Origin: Chthoniobacterales bacterium
Lineage (GTDB): Bacteria; Verrucomicrobiota; Verrucomicrobiia; Chthoniobacterales; UBA10450
Reading direction: 5' to 3'
DNA length: 22,278 nt
Assembly: GCA_013695925.1 (NCBI GenBank)
Contig: JACCZO010000105.1
Span: 1 to 22,278, forward strand
The position numbers and the translations under genes were made by a program. Below, in pieces: positions 15,224 to 22,212 of the stretch (positions within the stretch are counted from its first letter, which is position 1; the number at the start of each line of letters is the position of its first letter). The notes under the pieces were generated by a model that worked only from the letters and a program-made list of their open reading frames with translations, searched no databases and was not told where the DNA came from.

Positions 15224-15874
15224 CTACTCGTTAGTCGTGACCCTCAGATTCAAGATTTTGATTTCGATCTCTCCCATCTTGTGCTCCGTCGCCAGGGTCA
15301 GGCCGCCGGATTTCTGGTAATTCTCCCAGGTCCCGTGCTTCGTCTGGCCCGGTTCGGGCATGTAATCCCAGGAAGCCAGCAGCTTGGTCGCCGGGTCGAT
15401 GTAGAGCCGGTATTGATCTTTCGGGGTCAGGCCAACCTTGTCGAAAGTCAAGAGCAATACCTCGCGTTCCGCGCCATCGACCGTCTTCCGTCCCTCCGCG
15501 GTGAATTGCACCCCGCGCTCCTTGAATTTCAACGGCGCCAACAGCCAGTAGGAGTCGTTCACCCAGCGGGCGTAGGCCGCTTTCGCATCTTCATCACTCG
15601 CCGGGTCGGCCAGGTTAACGGTGACGTCTTTACCTTTCCATTTCACGTGGTCGGTTTGCGCGGTGACGTCCCAGTGATGTTCGGCTGAAACCAACGTCTT
15701 GCCCTCCTTTTCCACCGCGAAGGTAAAGTCGATCGCCTTCACCTTGGACCAATTCTCTCCCCCGCTCGCTTTCCAGACCGCGTCGGCCAGTTGGGCGCCA
15801 TCCTCCGCGGCAGCGATCCGGACAGGCTTGGCCGCGAAGACAACCAAGAGAAGGAAGAGGGCAAGCTTTTTCAT
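15224..15874 (-). CDS. Exported protein of unknown function, LolA-like
   Basis: 216 residues from the ATG at 15874 (a GTG at 15883 would add three). The signal peptide MKKLALFLLLVVFAAKPVRIAAAEDG is clear. The mature part starts LADAVWKASGGENWSKVKAI and continues with regular beta-strand-like segments: DFTFAVEKEGK, VLLLTFDKVGLTPKDQYRLY, then IDPATKLLASWDYM. This resembles outer-membrane lipoprotein-sorting (LolA/LolB-fold) proteins and related DUFs. The resemblance is by pattern only. It is convergent with the pseudouridine synthase (18 bp between stops) and divergent from the PagL-like gene. A near-match TCGTTAGTC sits at its 3' end. Confidence 0.6.
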   Translation of the reverse strand: MKKLALFLLLVVFAAKPVRIAAAEDGAQLADAVWKASGGENWSKVKAIDFTFAVEKEGKTLVSAEHHWDVTAQTDHVKWKGKDVTVNLADPASDEDAKAAYARWVNDSYWLLAPLKFKERGVQFTAEGRKTVDGAEREVLLLTFDKVGLTPKDQYRLYIDPATKLLASWDYMPEPGQTKHGTWENYQKSGGLTLATEHKMGEIEIKILNLRVTTNE

Positions 15875-15903
15875 GACCGACACATGACGACATGCCGCCT
15901 CGA

Positions 15904-15931
15904 TTGCAATTGCAGCAGGGCGAAATATGCT
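15904..15931 (+). promoter_or_regulatory. Candidate sigma-70 promoter of the PagL-like gene
   Basis: TTGCAA (15904-15909) and TATGCT (15926-15931) are separated by 16 bases in the 68-bp region between divergent genes. Transcription would start about 5 bases before the ATG at 15943, giving an almost leaderless message. The call rests on hexamer resemblance only. Confidence 0.3.
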
Positions 15932-15942
15932 TCGACCCTTTT

Positions 15943-16578
15943 ATGAAACCGACCCTTTGCCTGCTCACGCTGATCGCCGGCGCGACCTTGCTGCTCGGAG
16001 ATCGCGCCCAGGCCGGAGAAGTCACCGCCCCGGCGCCGGCGAAGGCCGTGGTCGCAACCGGCGACTTCGATCCGCCCCACCTCGAGTTCGCGACTGAGAC
16101 GGCTTACCTGCTCAGTTTTATCGGGAACCCAAACAATTACGAGATCGGCGCTCAATTCTTCACCGGGCGTCTGCGCTGGGGAGTAAACCGGGAGGAGCAC
16201 AGCATTTTTCGCGGCTACAATCAGGTCTATCTCCTCGCCATGGCCGAGCCGATTTTTCGCGGCCCGGAAAATCGCTATTTCGGGATCTCGGCCGGTTTTC
16301 GTCACGTTTTTGTCCGGCCGGGCTGGCGCTTGCAGCCCTACGCTTCCGGCGGCGTCGGGTGCGGATTTATCGACAGCACCGATCAATTCCGCAACGGCCA
16401 GGGCCAGGATTTCACCTTCAATATCTTGACCCAGGCCGGAGTCGATTATCTCATCAACGACCACTGGAAAGTGAACGTCGGCGCGCTCTACCAGCATCTC
16501 TCCAACGCCGGGCAGACCGAGCCCAATCCAAGCCTGAACCTGATCGGGCCGCAGATCGGCGCGACTTTTTCTTTTTAG
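15943..16578 (+). CDS. PagL-like lipid A 3-O-deacylase (acyloxyacyl hydrolase family)
   Basis: 211 residues, with a signal peptide MKPTLCLLTLIAGATLLLGDRAQA. The mature protein alternates polar and hydrophobic residues like a small outer-membrane beta barrel and ends in the phenylalanine ATFSF, as barrel proteins do. The motif YQHLSNAG (183-190) with His185 and Ser187 matches the PagL catalytic His-Ser pair, and NPSLNLIGPQIG follows as in that family. PagL removes the 3-O acyl chain from lipid A; lpxA lies about 5 kb away. An upstream in-frame ATG at 15892 would put charged residues ahead of the signal peptide, so I use 15943. The catalytic Glu position is not certain from sequence. Confidence 0.75.
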   Translation: MKPTLCLLTLIAGATLLLGDRAQAGEVTAPAPAKAVVATGDFDPPHLEFATETAYLLSFIGNPNNYEIGAQFFTGRLRWGVNREEHSIFRGYNQVYLLAMAEPIFRGPENRYFGISAGFRHVFVRPGWRLQPYASGGVGCGFIDSTDQFRNGQGQDFTFNILTQAGVDYLINDHWKVNVGALYQHLSNAGQTEPNPSLNLIGPQIGATFSF

Positions 16579-16588
16579 CGCGCGAACG

Positions 16589-17203
16589 ATGGGTGCGCCT
16601 AACGAAAATGTGCTCGTCGTCAGGCGAAATCTCTTCGATCAGCTCGGCAGTTTTCACGGACTGAATTTCGAGCCCCAGCGCTACCTCGACGCCATCCTGG
16701 CACGCGGGAATAATCATTTCCTGGCCCGAGCCACCGCCGAGAACGACCCGACCCACAAACAGATCATCCCCTACGCGATCCTGGCCTGTGGCGATCGAGT
16801 TCTGCACTACGTGCGCGGCAGGAAAGCGGGCGAGCAACGACTCGTCGCGAAAGGCTCGATCGGAATCGGCGGCCACATGAACGATAAGGACGAATCACTT
16901 TTTGCCTGGGACGAGCAGGCCTACCGCGCCGGCGTTGAGCGCGAGGTTAATGAGGAAGTGATAATCGACACGCCGTTTGAAGATCGGATCGTGGCCCTTT
17001 TGAACGACGACACGACCGAAGTCGGCCGCGTTCACCTTGGCGTCGTCCATATCTTCCGGCTCGAGGAGCCGAAGGTGCAGAAGCGCGAAGCGATGATCAC
17101 TAATCTCGCTTTCCTGACCAGGGCCGAGTTGCTGGAGCGGCGCGAAAATCTCGAAACCTGGTCGCAGATTTGCGTCGCTCACCTCGACCGGCTCCTGGCC
17201 TAA
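16589..17203 (+). CDS. Nudix-like hydrolase with an atypical Nudix box
   Basis: 204 residues. The sequence PYAILACGDRVLHYVRGRKA leads to LVAKGSIGIGGHMN (85-98) and REVNEEVII (118-126), which matches the REUxEE half of the Nudix box and predicts a nucleoside-diphosphate-type hydrolase. The spacing between the GG and the REVNEE part is longer than in the standard box, and Glu109 is one position off the canonical Glu. Related proteins are often annotated as phosphoesterase. The substrate is unknown. It lies 10 bp after the PagL-like gene. One exact TCGTTAGGC site is at its fourth codon (PNEN) and another supplies its TAA stop. Confidence 0.75.
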   Translation: MGAPNENVLVVRRNLFDQLGSFHGLNFEPQRYLDAILARGNNHFLARATAENDPTHKQIIPYAILACGDRVLHYVRGRKAGEQRLVAKGSIGIGGHMNDKDESLFAWDEQAYRAGVEREVNEEVIIDTPFEDRIVALLNDDTTEVGRVHLGVVHIFRLEEPKVQKREAMITNLAFLTRAELLERRENLETWSQICVAHLDRLLA

Positions 17204-17230
17204 CGACGCTCGCAGTTCGCGACTCTTCTT

Positions 17231-17376
17231 CCGGGGAGCACGGGCTGTCAGCCCATGGGTCCGGCGAGTCTCGCCGGACAGGATTTTGGGCGTAGCTAGT
17301 AGCGGGAAATCGAGCCGGCAGAAGTTCGTGCTGGGTGGCACCCAGCACCCACAGGCTAACAGCCCGTGCTCCCCGG
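17231..17376. repeat. Four-hairpin palindromic element, family B
   Basis: A 146-bp element between the convergent Nudix and ispE genes. The terminal inverted repeats (17231-17248 and 17359-17376) are a perfect 18 bp beginning CCGGGGAGCACGGG. The inner hairpins have 9-bp stems and 3-base loops: GTCCGGCGA (17259-17267) with its complement at 17271-17279, and GTGCTGGGT (17328-17336) with its complement at 17340-17348. Small outer hairpins GGGCT/AGCCC and GGCT/AGCC, each with a 3-base loop, lie at the ends. The sequence is unrelated to family A but the architecture and length are the same. The ispE stop codon (17356-17358) is inside the element. Confidence 0.88.
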
Positions 17377-18216
17377 AGCGCTCCACTGCATGCGCACCGC
17401 GTTTGACCAAAGAAGCGGATCGAGTTCTGCCTGCGCCCGCGCGCCGAGTTCGTCCGCGTCAGCGTCCTCTCGCAAGACCGCAAACATGGTCGAACCCGAC
17501 CCCGACATCAGCGCCGCCGCAACCTCCGGCTGTTCGCGTAACCAGGTTTTCATATGCGCCAGGAAGAGGTGCTTCTCGAAGACGGGGCGTTCCAGATCAT
17601 TCTCGAAAACTAACTCCTCCCACCGCTGCGGCGCATAGTCCACCCCCGGCAATTGGCGCGAATCGCGCCACTGCCGATAGGCCCACGGCGTCGATACTCT
17701 GAACTCCGGTTTCAACAGGAGCAGGGACAACCGCGGAAGCCGCGCCATCGGCTCCACAATCTCTCCGCGTCCACGACAGCGGGCCGCGCTTTGGGCCAGA
17801 AAAAAGGGCACATCGGATCCGAGGGCAGCCGCCAAACTGGTTAGGCGCGTCGGGGCCACGCGTTCTCCATGCAGCCGGTTCAATCCCAGCAAAGTGCTGG
17901 CGGCATCGCTGCTCCCGCCGCCCAGCCCGGCGCCGTGCGGAATTTTTTTCCGCAACTCAATCCGGACCCGTGGGTCTTCCTTGATCTCGGCGAAAAAACT
18001 GCGCGCCGCGCGCACCACCAAATTGTCTTCGCCAGCCGGGAGAGTCGGATCGTCGGTCGTAAACCTGATTCCGCTTTCGGATTCGTCAGACTCGATCGTG
18101 AGCTCGTCGCCGAGTGAGATCGGCGCCATCAGGGTGTCGATCTCATGAAAGCCGTCCTCACGCCGGCGCAGAATCTTGAACGATAAATTGATCTTCGCGG
18201 GCGCGAAAAGCTGCAT
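17356..18216 (-). CDS. ispE: 4-diphosphocytidyl-2-C-methyl-D-erythritol kinase
   Basis: A GHMP kinase that phosphorylates CDP-methylerythritol in the MEP isoprenoid pathway. It is 286 residues from the ATG at 18216; longer in-frame starts exist but MQLFAPAKINLSFKILRRRE is the normal N-terminus, with catalytic Lys8. The ATP loop is PHGAGLGGGSSDAAS (93-107), followed by LGSDVPFFL with the catalytic Asp and by SGSGSTMFAV. The final codons APGSTGC then TAG are written by the palindromic element, whose outer arm reads in frame. It is divergent from pyrF with only 28 bp between the start codons. A near-match of the 9-mer lies at 17838-17846. Confidence 0.96.
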   Translation of the reverse strand: MQLFAPAKINLSFKILRRREDGFHEIDTLMAPISLGDELTIESDESESGIRFTTDDPTLPAGEDNLVVRAARSFFAEIKEDPRVRIELRKKIPHGAGLGGGSSDAASTLLGLNRLHGERVAPTRLTSLAAALGSDVPFFLAQSAARCRGRGEIVEPMARLPRLSLLLLKPEFRVSTPWAYRQWRDSRQLPGVDYAPQRWEELVFENDLERPVFEKHLFLAHMKTWLREQPEVAAALMSGSGSTMFAVLREDADADELGARAQAELDPLLWSNAVRMQWSAPGSTGC

Positions 18217-18244
18217 AGGTTCCCGCAACCCTGTGTGGAACCGG

Positions 18245-18952
18245 ATGAACTGGCAAGCCGCTGAAATCAAACCGCGCGAACGGATCATCGTCGCGCTCGA
18301 TCTGCCGACGGCCGAAGAGGCACTTTCCCTCGTCCGCCGGCTTTCCCCTCACCCCGGCCTTTTCAAGATCGGGCTGCAACTCTACACCGCGGCCGGGCCA
18401 GAGATCGTACGGGCGGTGCGCGATCTCGGGGGCCGCATTTTTCTCGACCTCAAACTGCACGACATCCCCAATACGGTCGACCGCGCGGTCGAGAGCGCAG
18501 GTTCGTTAGGCGTGGAAATGCTCACCATTCATCTCTGCGGCGGACGCGCCATGATCGAGGCGGCGGTGAGCGCCGCTGTTCCAGACCTGTTGCTGCTCGG
18601 CGTGACCGTTTTGACCAGTACCGACGAAGCGACCCTGCGCGAAGTGGGCGTCTGCTCGTCGATGCAGGATCAGGTTCTGCGCCTCGCAGAACTCGGCGTG
18701 GAGGGCGGGATCGGCGGGATCGTGGCCAGCCCCCACGAAGTGGCCGCGCTCCGTTCGGCGCATGGCTCCAAAATCAAGATCATCACACCCGGAATCAGGC
18801 CGGCCGATTCGCCGGCAGCGGATCAAAAGCGTGCCATGACTCCGGCAGAAGCCCTCAAGGCGGGCGCAGACTTTCTTGTTATCGGACGTCCGATCACCTC
18901 CGCGCCCGATCCACGCGCGGCGCTCGAGCAGATCGTGGCCAATGCTGTTTGA
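18245..18952 (+). CDS. pyrF: Orotidine 5'-phosphate decarboxylase
   Basis: Decarboxylates OMP to UMP, the last step of pyrimidine synthesis. It is a 235-residue TIM barrel from the ATG at 18245; an upstream in-frame ATG at 18176 would overlap ispE and add residues without family support. The catalytic array is FLDLKLHDIPNTV (67-79) with Asp68, Lys70 and Asp73. IIVALDLPT (14-22), TPGIRPADSPAADQKRAMTP and ADFLVIGRPIT mark the phosphate-binding loops. The 3' end overlaps the next gene by 11 bp. One exact TCGTTAGGC site encodes GSLGV. Confidence 0.97.
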   Translation: MNWQAAEIKPRERIIVALDLPTAEEALSLVRRLSPHPGLFKIGLQLYTAAGPEIVRAVRDLGGRIFLDLKLHDIPNTVDRAVESAGSLGVEMLTIHLCGGRAMIEAAVSAAVPDLLLLGVTVLTSTDEATLREVGVCSSMQDQVLRLAELGVEGGIGGIVASPHEVAALRSAHGSKIKIITPGIRPADSPAADQKRAMTPAEALKAGADFLVIGRPITSAPDPRAALEQIVANAV

Positions 18953-19604
18953 GCGCCTGCTCGTGCATGACGATCGCGGGGCGGCTGACGCGGCTCTGAA
19001 CATGGCGATCGACGAAGCTTTGCTCGAGCAAGTCACGATTCCAACGATGCGCTTCTACGGCTGGCGGCGACCATCGCTTTCGTTCGGCTACTTTGGGAAA
19101 TTTGCCGACCTTGCCGCGGAAAGGGAAGACCGCGATCTGGTCAGGCGCTGGACGGGCGGCGGCAGTGTTCTGCACGGCGAGGATCTCACCTACTCGCTTG
19201 TGACCCCGGCGAGCGAATCTGCCGCCGCCCTCGGCCCGACGACCATCTATGCCGCTCTCCATGGCGCGATCCGCGATGCCCTGCGCAGAGTGGGAGAGGA
19301 AGCGGAGCTGGCCGCGGCGGCCGCACCTAAAGTTTCCGACGCCTGCTTCGCCAACCCGGTGCGCGACGACGTCATGTTGCTCGGACGCAAGGTCGCCGGC
19401 GCCGCGCAGCGTCGGACGCGCGGCGGTTTTCTGCACCAGGGCAGCATCCAAGTTCCCGGCCTGAACGAATCCTTTCGCGAACGATTTGCCGCCGCCCTGG
19501 CTCCAACCGTGCAGCGAGCAGAAATCCCGTTGTCGGTCCTGAAACGAGCCACCGAGTTGGCCGCTGAAAAATACCGGACTGAGGAGTGGCTCAACCGCTG
19601 GTAA
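18942..19604 (+). CDS. Lipoate-protein ligase / octanoyltransferase family protein (LplA/LipM-like)
   Basis: A 220-residue member of the BPL/LplA/LipB family, which attaches lipoate or octanoate to E2 and GcvH lysines. The motif VRRWTGGGSVLHGEDLTYSL (67-86) is the RRxxGGGxVxHxxxxxYS signature. VSDACFANP with Cys135 and LLGRKVAGAAQRRTRGGFLH follow; a cysteine at about this point is the acyl-carrying residue of LipM-type octanoyltransferases, so transferase activity is possible (inference). The protein is shorter than E. coli LplA and lacks its C-terminal domain. The ATG at 18942 lies inside the end of pyrF, which suggests translational coupling. Confidence 0.82.
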   Translation: MLFERLLVHDDRGAADAALNMAIDEALLEQVTIPTMRFYGWRRPSLSFGYFGKFADLAAEREDRDLVRRWTGGGSVLHGEDLTYSLVTPASESAAALGPTTIYAALHGAIRDALRRVGEEAELAAAAAPKVSDACFANPVRDDVMLLGRKVAGAAQRRTRGGFLHQGSIQVPGLNESFRERFAAALAPTVQRAEIPLSVLKRATELAAEKYRTEEWLNRW

Positions 19605-19622
19605 AAGGGCGGCCGAGTAGCT

Positions 19623-19650
19623 TTGACATTAAAAGCCGACCTTCTATCCT
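19623..19650 (+). promoter_or_regulatory. Sigma-70-like promoter of the polyprenyl synthase gene
   Basis: A perfect -35 hexamer TTGACA (19623-19628) and TATCCT (19645-19650) lie 16 bases apart in the 52-bp gap after the lipoate-ligase gene. The predicted start of transcription, about 7 bases past the -10, coincides with the GTG start codon at 19657, so the message may be leaderless. No Shine-Dalgarno sequence lies before the GTG. Confidence 0.5.
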
Positions 19651-19656
19651 GCGCTT

Positions 19657-20682
19657 GTGAAAATTTCCGCGAACTCAGCTGCCACCGCGAACGGCGTGGC
19701 GGGCCCGCTGAGTCGCGTCTTTGAGCCGGTCCAAACACAGCTCGATGAAGTAGATCGGCGCATCACCGCCCAGACCGCGGCTTTCGACCCCGCGATCGAA
19801 GGCTACGTCGCCTACGCTATCGGCGGCGGCGGCAAGCGCCTGCGCCCGCTCCTCGCGCTCCTCAGTGGCGGCGCTACCGGTTCGTTAGGCTCGGGCCACG
19901 TCGATCTCGCGGTGATCGTGGAATTGATCCACCTCGCGACTCTCGTGCACGACGACATCATGGACGAGGCGGAACGCCGCCGCAGCCAGCCGACGGTGAA
20001 CGCGCGCTGGGGCAACTCGCTCAGCGTCCTCCTCGGCGACGTCCTCTTCGCGCACGCCCTCAATCTCGCGACCGATTTCGACGACACCCGCATCAGCCGC
20101 ACCATCGCGAGGACCGCGACGGAGGTTTGCTCGGGCGAAATGATCCAGACCCAGCGGCGCTTCGATTTGCAGCTCTCCCGCGAAGATTATTTCCGGATCA
20201 TCGGGATGAAAACCGGCTCGCTCTTTGCCTGCGCCGCGGAATTGGGCGCGGTCATCAGCGGCGCACCGGAGGAAACGGTCGCGCGCCTGAAAAGTTTCGG
20301 CGCCAGGATCGGGACGGCCTACCAAATTTACGACGACTGCCTCGACGTCGCCGGAAGCGAAGCGGAGACGGGCAAAACGCTCGGGACCGATCTGCGCAAG
20401 GGCAAGCTCACCCTGCCCGTCCTGACCCTGCTGGAATCGGCCTCGACCTTCGACCGCGAGCGCTGCTGCTCCCTCGTCCTCGAGGGGAAGCTGGAGGAAG
20501 TCACCGCGCTCCTGCAAAATTCTTCCACCGACGGCGCGCTCGATAAATCGATCGAGACCGCGGCGGAATTGATTCGCGAAGCGCAGGCCGGGCTCGCTCC
20601 GCTCGGCACGAATCAGCATCTCGATGCGCTCTTCGGCCTCGGCGAAGCGCTGCACGAATTACTCGAGCAATTGCGGAGCTAA
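19657..20682 (+). CDS. Polyprenyl diphosphate synthase (octaprenyl/heptaprenyl type)
   Basis: A long-chain trans-prenyltransferase that elongates farnesyl diphosphate with IPP to make the side chain of a respiratory quinone. It is 341 residues. Visible are GGGKRLRPLLALLS (57-70), the first aspartate-rich motif HDDIMDEAERRR (98-109) and the second YDDCLD (225-230), then KLTLPVLTLLE. The first 25 residues are poorly conserved. The start is a GTG at 19657, with no ATG nearby and a promoter placed so that the message would begin at the GTG. Product chain length cannot be read reliably. One exact TCGTTAGGC site encodes GSLGS (19882-19890). Confidence 0.93.
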   Translation: MKISANSAATANGVAGPLSRVFEPVQTQLDEVDRRITAQTAAFDPAIEGYVAYAIGGGGKRLRPLLALLSGGATGSLGSGHVDLAVIVELIHLATLVHDDIMDEAERRRSQPTVNARWGNSLSVLLGDVLFAHALNLATDFDDTRISRTIARTATEVCSGEMIQTQRRFDLQLSREDYFRIIGMKTGSLFACAAELGAVISGAPEETVARLKSFGARIGTAYQIYDDCLDVAGSEAETGKTLGTDLRKGKLTLPVLTLLESASTFDRERCCSLVLEGKLEEVTALLQNSSTDGALDKSIETAAELIREAQAGLAPLGTNQHLDALFGLGEALHELLEQLRS

Positions 20683-20719
20683 TTTCCCTGCCGGACCGCC
20701 GGACTTGCCCGCGAGCGAA

Positions 20720-21418
20720 ATGACGGCGCAGCTAAAAATTCGGGAAATGCCGAAAGAGGACCGGCCGCGGGAACGGCTCGCCGCCCGCGGCGCGAGCGCG
20801 CTGACCGACGCGGAACTGATCGCGATCCTGCTCCGCACCGGGGTCGAGGGCGCCAACGCCGTCGAAGTGGCGCGGCAGTTGATCGAAGAATACGGTTCGT
20901 TAGGGCGATTGAGTCGCTGCTCAGTCAAAGAGCTGGCCAAAATCAAGGGCGTGGGTTTCGCCAAGGGAGCGCAACTGGCGGCGGCCTTCGGCCTCGGTCG
21001 GCGCCTCGCCGAACAAAATTTTGCCGGCCGCCGGATCGAGAAACCGGAAGAGGTTTACGAGTTGCTCGGACCCGAGCTGCAGGGGCTGCACAAGGAATCG
21101 CTCCGCATCATCCTCCTCGACACCCGCTACCACCTGATCAAGAGCGAAGAAGTCTCGTTAGGCAGCGTCAATGAAAGCATCGCTCATCCGCGCGATGTCT
21201 TTCGCCCCGCCCTGATTTATTCCGCCTACGCCGTCGTTGTCGTGCACAATCATCCCTCGGGCGATCCCTCCCCCAGCCAGGCCGATCACAGCCTGACGAG
21301 AAGGTTGCGCGAGGCGGCCGAGCTCCTCCAGATCAAGCTCCTCGACCACGTCATCATCGGCGCGCCAGCCGAGGGAAGGCAGCCCTATTTCAGTTTCAAG
21401 GAAATGGGCGTGCTCTGA
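20720..21418 (+). CDS. radC: RadC-family JAMM/MPN domain protein
   Basis: 232 residues, normal for RadC/YeeS-like proteins; the name reflects an old DNA-repair assignment and the biochemical role is unclear. A helix-hairpin-helix region (LAKIKGVGFAKGAQLAAAFG, 72-91) precedes the JAMM metalloprotease-like domain with VHNHPSGDPSPSQAD (175-189), giving His176, His178 and Asp189. KSEEVSLGSVNESIAHPRDV is also typical. The ATG at 20720 gives the conserved MTAQLKIREMPKEDRPRERL start; longer in-frame starts overlap the synthase gene. The stop TGA overlaps the lpxA ATG by one base (TGATG). One exact TCGTTAGGC site (SLGSV) and one near-match (GSLGR) are present. Confidence 0.95.
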   Translation: MTAQLKIREMPKEDRPRERLAARGASALTDAELIAILLRTGVEGANAVEVARQLIEEYGSLGRLSRCSVKELAKIKGVGFAKGAQLAAAFGLGRRLAEQNFAGRRIEKPEEVYELLGPELQGLHKESLRIILLDTRYHLIKSEEVSLGSVNESIAHPRDVFRPALIYSAYAVVVVHNHPSGDPSPSQADHSLTRRLREAAELLQIKLLDHVIIGAPAEGRQPYFSFKEMGVL

Positions 21419-22209
21419 TGATTCATCCGACTGCAATCATCGATCCCGCGGCTCGTCTCGGCGAAGAGGTCGAGGTTGGGCCGTATGCCGTCATCGGCGG
21501 CGAGGTGGAAATCGGCGCGCGCACCGTCGTGCAATCGCACGCCGTGATCGAGGGCGCCGTCCGCCTAGGCATGGACAACCGGATCGGGCAGGGCGCGATC
21601 ATCGGCGGCTTCCCGCAGGACCTGAGCTTCAAGGCCGGCACGCGCAGCGCGGTCGAAATCGGCGACGGCAACGTGATCCGCGAACACGTCACGATTCATC
21701 GCGGCACGGCCGAAGGCTCTGTGACCCGGCTCGGGAACAACAATTTTTTCATGGCCGGCGCGCACTTCGGTCACAACTGCGAGATCGGAAACAATGTGGT
21801 CATCGCCAACAACTGCCTGCTCGGCGGCTACGTCACGGTAGACGACGGCGCCTTCCTCGGAGGCGGCTGCGTCTTTCACCAATTCATGCGAGTGGGACAC
21901 CTAGTCATCACTCAGGGCATTTCCGGTTTTGGAAAAGACATCCCGCCGTTTTGCGCCGCGGCCGGGGTCAATAAAGTCGTCGGTTTGAATGTCGTCGGCT
22001 TGCGGCGGGCGGGCTTCGACGCCGCGGACCGGGCTGAGATCAAGGCGGCTTTTCATCTGCTTTACGAAAGCGGCTTGAATGTCAGCCAGGCTCTGGCCCA
22101 GGCGGGGGAAAAAACCTGGCGCGAACCCGCGCAGAAATTTTTCGATTTCGTCGCGGCCGCCAAACGCCGCGGGATCTGCGCCCTCCGGCGCGGGCGGGGC
22201 CCGGAGTAG
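21418..22209 (+). CDS. lpxA: UDP-N-acetylglucosamine acyltransferase
   Basis: Transfers the 3-OH acyl chain from ACP to UDP-GlcNAc, the first step of lipid A synthesis, so the organism has an LPS-type outer membrane. It is 263 residues. The left-handed beta helix is visible as hexapeptide repeats from residue 1 to about 190 (MIHPTAIIDPAARLGEEVEV, then IGARTVVQSHAVIEG). The catalytic His119 lies in AHFGHNCEIGNN. GGFPQDLSFK (63-72) and NKVVGLNVVGLRRAGF are further family blocks, and the C-terminus is helical. It directly follows radC with overlapping stop and start; the usual lpxD-fabZ and lpxB neighbours are not in the window. Confidence 0.96.
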   Translation: MIHPTAIIDPAARLGEEVEVGPYAVIGGEVEIGARTVVQSHAVIEGAVRLGMDNRIGQGAIIGGFPQDLSFKAGTRSAVEIGDGNVIREHVTIHRGTAEGSVTRLGNNNFFMAGAHFGHNCEIGNNVVIANNCLLGGYVTVDDGAFLGGGCVFHQFMRVGHLVITQGISGFGKDIPPFCAAAGVNKVVGLNVVGLRRAGFDAADRAEIKAAFHLLYESGLNVSQALAQAGEKTWREPAQKFFDFVAAAKRRGICALRRGRGPE

Positions 22210-22212
22210 TCG

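Noticed and set aside
17351..17376. GGCTAACAGCCC in the family B element looked like another copy of the repeated 9-mer.
   Set aside because: It shares only CTAAC and lacks the GCCTAAC core; it belongs to the element's outer hairpin.
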